From an uncultured Akkermansia sp. (lineage in GTDB: Bacteria > Verrucomicrobiota > Verrucomicrobiia > Verrucomicrobiales > Akkermansiaceae): 15,579 nucleotides of DNA. Where the stretch lies: NCBI GenBank assembly GCA_904501955.1, contig CAJGCY010000051.1, positions 1 through 15,579 on the forward strand. Direction: 5' to 3'. This document shows, piece by piece, positions 1 through 6,930 of the stretch (the first letter of the stretch is position 1; the number at the start of each line of letters is the position of its first letter). A program made the position numbers and the translations under genes. The notes beneath the pieces are model-generated. The model made no database searches. It was not told the DNA's origin and saw nothing but the letters and a program-made list of their open reading frames with translations.

Positions 1-191
1 TGTCGGCCTACGCTGCGTCGCTTCGCTCCGTCGCTCCGGGCTCAATTTTCTTTTTTACGCTACCCCGGGGTTCCGCGGCTTCGCCGCTCCACCGCCGGGC
101 TATTTTATAGCGCCCCTCCGGGGCTCAAATCTAGGCTCGCTAACGCTCGCAAAATTCCCCCATCATCCCCCCTTCAACTTCCGATTTATCG
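1..191 (-). repeat. Modular palindromic intergenic repeat, copy 1
   Basis: This gene-free stretch follows the stop codon of the minus-strand surface protein gene. Read on the minus strand it begins with the 16-nt core CGATAAATCGGAAGTT (176-191). Then come a G-rich segment, a GCGAGCG-type direct repeat, a hairpin with arms at 112-116 and 120-124, a hairpin with arms at 99-103 and 107-111, and a hairpin with arms GCGGC/GCCGC at 75-79 and 83-87. The 27 nt at 67-93 are identical, in opposite orientation, to 15491-15517. The same core also occurs at 9948-9963 and 15415-15430. Nothing here looks coding. A role in mRNA 3'-end formation or stability is an inference from its position; no U-rich terminator tail is present on the relevant strand next to the stop. 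Confidence 0.8.
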
Positions 192-211
192 AGCCGCGCG
201 CGGGGGGATAT

Positions 212-3200
212 TCAGCGACGGCGGCGGCGCAGCATGAGCAGTGACAGCGCAAGCATGCTGAGGGTTGCCGTGGTCGGCTCCGGAACAACATACACATAGA
301 CCGCTCCGTCTCTGTGCTCGACATAGGTGGTTTCACCTTCATACCCCGCCACGGTAAAGTGGAATGAGTCCGAGGCGAAGAAGGATTCCACCCCATCGAA
401 GAGAATAAACTCCTTACGCCCGTTCACTCCGAGAGTGTAGGCGAGATCCGTTTGCAGGAGCAGTTCACCCACGCCCTCAAAACCGAGGTGATTATCATCC
501 CCCAGCAGCGTGATGTAGGCGCCCTCCTGCACATAGGTGGTGCTGCCTTCAAAATAAACCCCGGAAGCGGAGATTTCAGCAGTGAGCACATCCTCCAAGT
601 GCAGAGCAGCGACTTGCTCCAATTCATTCGAGCCCACATGGAGCGTGGAGCCATCACTCATCAACAATGAGGCAAGCGCCTCGGTGCCGGACTCCACCGC
701 AAAGTGGGTCCCTGCCGCGAGCTGAAGCTCGGCGCCTTGCGCAAATGCTACCGAGCCATCGAACTGCATGGACGCCCCCTCCGCCAGCGCTCGCAGGGCT
801 CCGCTCACTTGGCAAGCCCCTGTTTGCCCGGTGGCTTGCGTATGAAGGGTCACAGCGGCTTGGCGGGCATCCACCACCAGCTCACCCCGGTATTGCCCCG
901 GCAGGGTAAGGGCGATAGAGCCGTTTTCAGCCGAGAAACTGAGCTTACCCTCGCCGCTGAGGGCAACAGCCTGCTCTGCCTGATAGCTGCCGTGCACGGA
1001 GAGAGCCGCGCCTGCTTGCACCTCAAGGTCGGCTTGCAGGGGGGCATCTTCCTCCGTGAACCGGAGCTCCACCTTCGCCTCGTTCCCCACGACCAGGTTA
1101 GTTCCCTCCGCCGTGGTGAGCTTGCCCTCACCCAGCGCGTGGTCGGCATGCAGGCAGAGGGTGCCCTCTTGCAGATCCACTCCGCCCGTAAAGTCATTCT
1201 CCGTTGCCAGCACAAGCGCGCCGGAGCCTTTTTTCACGATGGAGGTATAACCCGTGAGGGAGCCTTCGCCGCTGAAGGTGTAGTCGCGTGTGGCATCTAC
1301 CACCACGGAGGCAGGCGCCACATCCGTGCTGAGCACCACGGCTGCCGGGTCAGTGCACGCATCCGTAAACCACACATTGTCGCCATTGATGAAGTGGATG
1401 GCACGCTGCCCACCGACGGGCACCCAGTTGGCATCCTCCATATTCCAGAGGTCTGAGCCGGAGGAGTTCATCCATACCACATCCGGCTTGGTGTGAGCAT
1501 ACACCAAATGCTCCATGTCGCCATCATCTATCCAGTAGACATTCTCTTCCGGCAGCGCAAATACATAGCCGCGGTTTCCTACGGGCTGCACCCCTTGCTC
1601 TAATGATAACAACACATACACACCGGACGCCAGATAATCCAGGTTCTCAGCATTCAGCGTAACCCGGCTTTGTCCACAGTACAAACCGCACTGCACGCTG
1701 ACCGCCTGAAGTGCTGCTACCTCATGCGCCGTGCTTAACGAGGTCATCAAATGCGAGGCTTCCGGGCTGAAGTTCAGTTCATTGTTCGACCCGGTCAGCG
1801 TGATGTCTTTGCTGACGACCGTGTGCCCCGAAATGTAAAGATAAGCTCGCCCGTCCAAGTTCAGATTGCCGGTGAGGGTATTGTTTCCCGCAAGTGTCAA
1901 GTCCGTGTAATCGGTGAGGATAAAATCCGTGGCGGAGATTTCAGCGTTTTCGACAAATAAGCGAGATTGAGTGAAACTGGAGGTGGAGGCTGAAGATAAA
2001 CGGCTGTCGCGCAGCTCAAGACTACCTTGGGTGAAGGTGATGGTTGCATCCGTACGTAACTGAGCGTTGCCGGTGATGCTGACTTCCGCGTGAGAAGTGA
2101 ACGAATTGACAATGCTGAAGGAGCTGCCTTTTTCTAACTGCAGGCGCCCATTGTACAGAGTAAGAGAGGCTTCATAGAGCTTGGAGGTGCTCTTCTCACC
2201 GGTGAAGATAATGGTGCCGGTTTGAGGATTGCTGTACGCGTTCGTATTAAGCTCAACTGCTACATTTCTCGAAGAAGAAACTTGATGCTCCATGAATATA
2301 CCGCAGTTATCAAAGGTAATGGACTTACCCTCCGCGGCGGAAAGCGTCAATATCGGGTATGCTATATTCTCATTCTGAGCATAATAAGTGGAAACCAAGT
2401 GAATGGCATGGCCATCTTCTCGGAACAGCACGTTGCCGTAGTTATTGGCTATCTTAACAGAGCCCTGAGAATAAATAGAACGGCCGGCTGCAGCGCTGTT
2501 ATTACGGAAGATGACATCACCCAGCTGATATTCTATCACAATCTCGGATGCACTGCCGAAAGCCGCTATTGCACCGCCCCATTCTTTCGCCACATTGTTC
2601 TCAAACAAAAGCTGCCCGCTGCCTTCCGTAAACTGCAGCGTAGCTCCATTTTGCAGAGCAATGGCACCACCGCTACCGCCGGATTCATTGCCTTTGAATG
2701 TAACGCCTCCTTTATTGTTCTCCAGTTTAACACTGGTTTGTTCACCGGCGTATAGGGCACCCCCGTTGCCGGCGGCTGTATTGTCAGTGAACGTAATGCC
2801 ACCAGAGTTGCCATAAAAACCAACGTTCATATTGGCATCGGCATAGATGGCGCCACCGTCGCCACCGGATTCATTATTCTTGAACGTAACGCCCCCTTTG
2901 TTATCCCTAAACCAAACAACGCAAAGCTCCACGTCGGCATCTTTTCCGGCATAGATAGCACCACCCATAGCACCGGAGCCCTCCGCACGATTTCCGTCAA
3001 AGGTTATACCGGATTGATTATCCTGCAGCTGCAAATCAAAACCGGAGTCGCTTGATCTCATGTAAATAGCACCACCGGCGCACACTTGCGCAGCCTTCGA
3101 GCCCTCTGCTTTTGTTGCAACATTGCCGATAAACTCAAGTGCGCCTTGGGTGTTGTACAGCAGCGCGGCACCTGACAGAGCCGCACCGTATACGGCCGTA

Positions 3201-6076
3201 TTATTCTTAAATAAAATACTGTTATTCTCACCAAAATAGGCTTGTTTAAGCACATGAACAGCACCAGCACCCTCAGAACAGCAATTGTTCTCAAAGGTGA
3301 TATGAGCGGTATTGTTGTTAAAATATGCGAGAGTTGATAGAATGGCTGAGCCGCTCTGCGCCGAGCTGTTGTTGAGGAAGGAGATATCCCCATGATTATT
3401 CTCAAAAAAAACTTCTCCGCCGGCTTGGGCATAATTGTCATAATGCGCCACAATTGCCCCGGCACCCTCGGTGCTGATATTGCCCGCAAAAGTGATATCT
3501 CCGCTATTATTCAAGAAAGACAGGCTGCAAGCATGAATGGCAGAGCCATTATCCACCGAGCTATTATTGATGAACGTGATGTCACCGGAGTTGTCGCTGA
3601 AGTCCAGAATCGTTGAGGCCAGGGCACCGCCGATACTGTTGGAGCTATTGCCATCAAATGTAATGCTCCCTTGGTTTTCATAGAAAGAAGAATTGGGTGA
3701 GGAAATGGCACCGCCGCCTCGCTCAGAGGAGGTCGAAAGATTAGAGTTGAATGAGATATTCCCCCTGTTGTTCTGAACAAGAAGCGCAATACTATCCACG
3801 TCTGAAGAAGCACAATGGATAGCGCTACCTAACTCCGATTCATTATAACGGAACACAAAGTCAGCACCGTTGTTTGCAATCGTTACCTTGCCGTAACTGA
3901 AAATAGCAGCGGCTGACTTTAGGTTTGTATTGCTATCAAAGATGACCGAGCCTTGCTCCGAGCCGGAAATAGCAAAATCACTCAGGGAATAAATAGCGCT
4001 TCCCTCATTCTGCATGAACAACAAATGCAGATTCTTAGCACCAATGGTCAGCCCGGATTTTTCGTTTACATAGATACCGGACCCGCCGGTGTTATAAGCC
4101 GTGCTGGTTACCTTATTATTCCTGAACTCCATGACGATTTTATCACCGCTCCACTCATGTGAACCGGTGACATAAATACCACCGCCTTTCTGTGCCGAGT
4201 TGTATTGAAAATCCAGCTGATAAGCGTTCAGTTCAGCTCCTTCCTCCAGATAAATAGCCCCACCGCGCGTTGCTTCATTGCCACTGAACGCTATGTAGTT
4301 CCCATTAGTGGCAGGAGCCTCAATCGTGCTGCCCTTACCGGCGTAAATAGCACCGCCATCCGTAGCTTTATTGTTCACAAAGGCGATGCCATCCATGACA
4401 TCAACGGAGAGTTTGCTGCTACCCTCCATAAAAATGGCGCCACCGCGTCCGTTATTGATATAATTATCGGAGAAAAAGGCACTGAATTCACCATCACGGC
4501 GCCCGGCACGATCGGGGAGCTCCCAAGTAAATTCGGAAGCTCCGTTATTTTTCAGCACCAGAGAAGAACCGTCACGCATCATCACAGCGCCACCGTCTCC
4601 TTTCACTCGGTAGCCGGATATGTCGACATAATTGTCCGAGAAAATGACAGCTCCGGCGTTACCGCTGAATTCCGCCTTAGCGCCTTTGTCCAAATACAGC
4701 GCACCGCCATAGGCAAAAGCATCTGCATCCGAATTAGAATCCTGGTATTGGAAATGGATGTAGTTCCCACTGAACTCCACCTTTTCATTCTTCGTTATCG
4801 ACAAGATAGAGCCGGAATCCACATAGACAGCACCGCCATGCACATCTACATGATTATCATCTATTTGCGCCGTAGACAGATAATTTACATCAATATAATT
4901 ACCGCTGAACACCACATCACAATCATTGTCCGTGATGCTCAAGAGGGCATTCTTATCGGAATCGGAATCGGTGAAACCAAGGCTCACGGCACCACCGTAA
5001 GCATACATATCTTTGTTCAATTTCGAACCATCATCATGTTGAATGATAATGCGGTTCTCCGTAAAAGATATCGACGCATCGATGCCGGCAGCCTCATCCC
5101 TGTGCTGCCCGCTGATTTCCAGCTCGGAACCGATATTCATGAACAAGGCCGCACCGCAACCAACAGTCGCCATTTGCAACTCATTCCCGCTGAATTGAAG
5201 CGCACCGGCATTATTGCTGAATACCGATGTAGCGCCGCCCAGAGTAACGGCTGCACCGTAGCCGGCGCCCTCCGCACCATCTTGGAAATGCTGCCGGACG
5301 TAGTTATCGGAGAAGATGATAGACCCTCCATTGTCGGAAAAAGTGGCGGATGAAACCAAAAACGCAGCACCTTCCATTTCTATCCAACGCGGCCAGTCTA
5401 TGACAGTTGTCAGCTTATCATAAACCCCAATGCCGGAGAACTCTATCCCCCCGGCTACATTATTGAACGTAGCGGAACTGCAAAAAAAGCCGATTCCCAT
5501 CACGCTGGCATCCGCGTTCCCCAGACCGGAAGTCGCCGCCATGGTGCCGGACTCAAAATAGCTATCGCTGACGGTCAGCTTACCTGACAGGTTCTTAAAA
5601 CAGACATCACTGGCGTGCACAATCGCCCCGGATTCCGCATCATACCCCGAGCCGGTGGCAGTATTGAGGTCTCTTTTGGAACATACATCCGAAAATCCGG
5701 AAAAAGTGACATCATGCAAGTTCTCGAAAACAACGGTGCCACAACTATTAAAGACCTCCTGCAACTGTATTTTGCCACCATCGGTAAAACTGATGGAGTA
5801 ATCCCCGCCGGATTGGGACTTTATCGTATAATCGCTTTTGAAAAACAGGCTTTTATCATTCGTCCACTTTATGCCGGTGTTCGCGCCCGTCACACCGATG
5901 TCAGCATGCAGTATCAACTCAAATGGACCGCCGGCGGTGGTGGTGGAGGCCTTCAGCACATCATCGACAGAATACACATCTATCGTCTTGGCACTCGCTA
6001 CCGCACAAACCGATGCGACCATGGGCAAAATCATAAAACGGCGAATCCAAAGAGTTGCTCTCATGCCTCCCATCAT
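212..6076 (-). CDS. Giant exported Pmp-like beta-helix protein with PEP-CTERM anchor
   Basis: A large exported surface protein, 1,954 residues from the chosen start. Residues 1-29 form a signal peptide (arginines, then a hydrophobic core, then VASA before KTID). Residues of about 60-1190 are a long series of short beta-strand repeats marked by F-x-x-N (FSDN, FSGN, FKNN, FENN, FTDN) and GGA(I/V/L) (YGGAVSLG, RGGAIFME, DGGAIYAG), about 15 strict GGA motifs. This is the pattern of chlamydial polymorphic membrane protein repeats. A further beta-helix region leads to an autotransporter-associated strand repeat near residues 1595-1680 (KKGSGALVL, then GG, then LQEGTL). The end is a PEP-CTERM signal: VVPEPT, a hydrophobic segment, then five arginines. 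No autotransporter beta-barrel is visible, so the protein is probably processed by an exosortase encoded elsewhere. The frame is open further upstream to 6208, but the signal peptide places the start at 6076, 6073 or 6064. An adhesin or surface-layer role is inferred. Confidence 0.88.
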   Translation of the reverse strand: MMGGMRATLWIRRFMILPMVASVCAVASAKTIDVYSVDDVLKASTTTAGGPFELILHADIGVTGANTGIKWTNDKSLFFKSDYTIKSQSGGDYSISFTDGGKIQLQEVFNSCGTVVFENLHDVTFSGFSDVCSKRDLNTATGSGYDAESGAIVHASDVCFKNLSGKLTVSDSYFESGTMAATSGLGNADASVMGIGFFCSSATFNNVAGGIEFSGIGVYDKLTTVIDWPRWIEMEGAAFLVSSATFSDNGGSIIFSDNYVRQHFQDGAEGAGYGAAVTLGGATSVFSNNAGALQFSGNELQMATVGCGAALFMNIGSELEISGQHRDEAAGIDASISFTENRIIIQHDDGSKLNKDMYAYGGAVSLGFTDSDSDKNALLSITDNDCDVVFSGNYIDVNYLSTAQIDDNHVDVHGGAVYVDSGSILSITKNEKVEFSGNYIHFQYQDSNSDADAFAYGGALYLDKGAKAEFSGNAGAVIFSDNYVDISGYRVKGDGGAVMMRDGSSLVLKNNGASEFTWELPDRAGRRDGEFSAFFSDNYINNGRGGAIFMEGSSKLSVDVMDGIAFVNNKATDGGAIYAGKGSTIEAPATNGNYIAFSGNEATRGGAIYLEEGAELNAYQLDFQYNSAQKGGGIYVTGSHEWSGDKIVMEFRNNKVTSTAYNTGGSGIYVNEKSGLTIGAKNLHLLFMQNEGSAIYSLSDFAISGSEQGSVIFDSNTNLKSAAAIFSYGKVTIANNGADFVFRYNESELGSAIHCASSDVDSIALLVQNNRGNISFNSNLSTSSERGGGAISSPNSSFYENQGSITFDGNSSNSIGGALASTILDFSDNSGDITFINNSSVDNGSAIHACSLSFLNNSGDITFAGNISTEGAGAIVAHYDNYAQAGGEVFFENNHGDISFLNNSSAQSGSAILSTLAYFNNNTAHITFENNCCSEGAGAVHVLKQAYFGENNSILFKNNTAVYGAALSGAALLYNTQGALEFIGNVATKAEGSKAAQVCAGGAIYMRSSDSGFDLQLQDNQSGITFDGNRAEGSGAMGGAIYAGKDADVELCVVWFRDNKGGVTFKNNESGGDGGAIYADANMNVGFYGNSGGITFTDNTAAGNGGALYAGEQTSVKLENNKGGVTFKGNESGGSGGAIALQNGATLQFTEGSGQLLFENNVAKEWGGAIAAFGSASEIVIEYQLGDVIFRNNSAAAGRSIYSQGSVKIANNYGNVLFREDGHAIHLVSTYYAQNENIAYPILTLSAAEGKSITFDNCGIFMEHQVSSSRNVAVELNTNAYSNPQTGTIIFTGEKSTSKLYEASLTLYNGRLQLEKGSSFSIVNSFTSHAEVSITGNAQLRTDATITFTQGSLELRDSRLSSASTSSFTQSRLFVENAEISATDFILTDYTDLTLAGNNTLTGNLNLDGRAYLYISGHTVVSKDITLTGSNNELNFSPEASHLMTSLSTAHEVAALQAVSVQCGLYCGQSRVTLNAENLDYLASGVYVLLSLEQGVQPVGNRGYVFALPEENVYWIDDGDMEHLVYAHTKPDVVWMNSSGSDLWNMEDANWVPVGGQRAIHFINGDNVWFTDACTDPAAVVLSTDVAPASVVVDATRDYTFSGEGSLTGYTSIVKKGSGALVLATENDFTGGVDLQEGTLCLHADHALGEGKLTTAEGTNLVVGNEAKVELRFTEEDAPLQADLEVQAGAALSVHGSYQAEQAVALSGEGKLSFSAENGSIALTLPGQYRGELVVDARQAAVTLHTQATGQTGACQVSGALRALAEGASMQFDGSVAFAQGAELQLAAGTHFAVESGTEALASLLMSDGSTLHVGSNELEQVAALHLEDVLTAEISASGVYFEGSTTYVQEGAYITLLGDDNHLGFEGVGELLLQTDLAYTLGVNGRKEFILFDGVESFFASDSFHFTVAGYEGETTYVEHRDGAVYVYVVPEPTTATLSMLALSLLMLRRRRR
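2660..2905 (-). repeat. Near-identical internal repeat pair in the surface protein gene
   Basis: Two segments of about 60 nt, roughly 2660-2723 and 2845-2905, are very similar. Both encode NKGGVTFK, then NESGG, then GGAI, about 61 residues apart. They are the closest repeat pair I saw among the many diverged FxxN/GGA units of this gene. Such a pair could allow loss or gain of the intervening unit by slippage or recombination. Confidence 0.65.
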
Positions 6077-6189
6077 GTCAAATATGGCAGAGGCACGCAA
6101 GTACAAAATAACAAAATGACAAACTAGCTTCACATCAAGGCTCGTTAATCTCCCACAGAACGCTGCGCGCGGAGTGTCGGCATTTCTGC
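6077..6189. other. Divergent intergenic region upstream of the surface protein gene
   Basis: This is the 5' region of the minus-strand surface protein gene. I found no convincing -35/-10 pair on the minus strand with normal spacing. A possible TTGATG (6133-6138) and an A/T-rich TATTTT (6105-6110) are 22 nt apart, which is too far. Two tandem 8-mers, TACAAAAT and AACAAAAT on the plus strand (6102-6117), lie about 25-40 nt upstream of the start codon and could be a control site or an atypical -10 region. Confidence 0.35.
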
Positions 6190-6219
6190 TTGCCAAGGGG
6201 GGTGGCAATATGCTATACT
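6190..6219 (+). promoter_or_regulatory. Extended -10 sigma-70 promoter with inverted repeat over -35
   Basis: TTGCCA (6190-6195) is separated by 18 nt from TATACT (6214-6219). TGC directly before the -10 makes it an extended -10 promoter (TGnTATACT). The -35 hexamer is also the left arm of a perfect inverted repeat TTGCCA-N7-TGGCAA (6190-6208), which could be an operator or a structural coincidence. Transcription would begin near 6226, about 48 nt before the HAD phosphatase start. It would drive the phosphatase and the overlapping GH84 gene. Confidence 0.7.
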
Positions 6220-6273
6220 CTACAAAGCCAAAGGGAGTTTATCAAGTTCCCGCAACAGAACAAAACACGTAAC

Positions 6274-6930
6274 ATGCTGAAAGCTGTAATCTTCGATATG
6301 GATGGAACGCTGGGTGACACCGTCGCCTTGTGCGTGGAGGCGTATCGTCAGACCACCCGAGAGGTGAGCGGGCGCTTACCGAGTGCGGAGGAGGTGATGA
6401 GCTACTTCGGCATCAGCGATCGCGGGGTGCTGGGTGGCTTGGTGGGCATGGCGTATGATGACCCGGCGCTGCCCATAGAGCACTTTGTGCGTGTGTATGA
6501 GAGCCTGCATGATGCGCTGGCCCCGGTGCCCTATGAGGGCGCGGTGGAGACCCTGCGAGCCCTGCGCGCTAAGGGGCTGAAGGTAGGCTTGCTCACCGGC
6601 AAGGAGCATTACACGGCGGACCCGACGGTGAAGCGCTACGGCATGGAGGGCTTGTTTGACCTGGTGCTCACGGGGCAACCCACGCACAACTGCAAGGATG
6701 AGTGCCTGCAAGAAGCCATGCGCGTGTGGCAGCTGCGCCCTGAGGAAATGATTTACGTGGGAGACGCCCCGACGGATATTGAGCACTGCCACCGCGTGGG
6801 AGTGCGCATCATCAACGCGGCATGGGGCAGCCACGCCGCCGCGGAGGAGGCAGCGTGCCTTGCCCGGAATCCGGACTATAGGTTAACGGATTTCTCCCAA
6901 ATTGAACCCCTTATTAACCAGTTGATATGA
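6274..6930 (+). CDS. HAD-superfamily hydrolase, phosphoglycolate phosphatase-like
   Basis: A 218-residue cytoplasmic phosphatase with all four HAD motifs. Motif I is FDMDGT with nucleophile D8 and acid/base D10. Motif II is the threonine of LLTGK (T108). Motif III is K141 in NCKDE. Motif IV is GDAPTD (D164, D168). The segment between motif I and residue 85 fits a C1 helical cap, as in phosphoglycolate phosphatase and PpaX-type enzymes. The start at MLKAVIFDMDGT is chosen because the motif I strand begins there and because the upstream in-frame ATG (6190) lies inside the promoter. The substrate cannot be read from the sequence. Its stop overlaps the start of the GH84 gene (ATGA), so the two are co-transcribed and probably translationally coupled. 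A link to sugar-phosphate handling is only a guess from that context. No Shine-Dalgarno sequence lies near the start. Confidence 0.88.
   Translation: MLKAVIFDMDGTLGDTVALCVEAYRQTTREVSGRLPSAEEVMSYFGISDRGVLGGLVGMAYDDPALPIEHFVRVYESLHDALAPVPYEGAVETLRALRAKGLKVGLLTGKEHYTADPTVKRYGMEGLFDLVLTGQPTHNCKDECLQEAMRVWQLRPEEMIYVGDAPTDIEHCHRVGVRIINAAWGSHAAAEEAACLARNPDYRLTDFSQIEPLINQLI

Noticed and set aside
1..211. A CRISPR array or insertion-sequence end, suggested by the repeated short motifs
   Set aside because: The repeats are not regularly spaced and have no unique spacers, and there is no transposase gene or target-site duplication in view. They are better described as palindromic intergenic repeats.
4205..5353. 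A 382-codon open frame on the plus strand inside the surface protein gene
   Set aside because: Antisense shadow of the repeat-rich gene. The repeated protein strings explain its length, and it has no signal or domain of its own.
6190..6273. An earlier in-frame start for the HAD phosphatase at 6190
   Set aside because: This ATG-containing extension overlaps the promoter and would precede the predicted transcription start. The family N-terminus begins at 6274.
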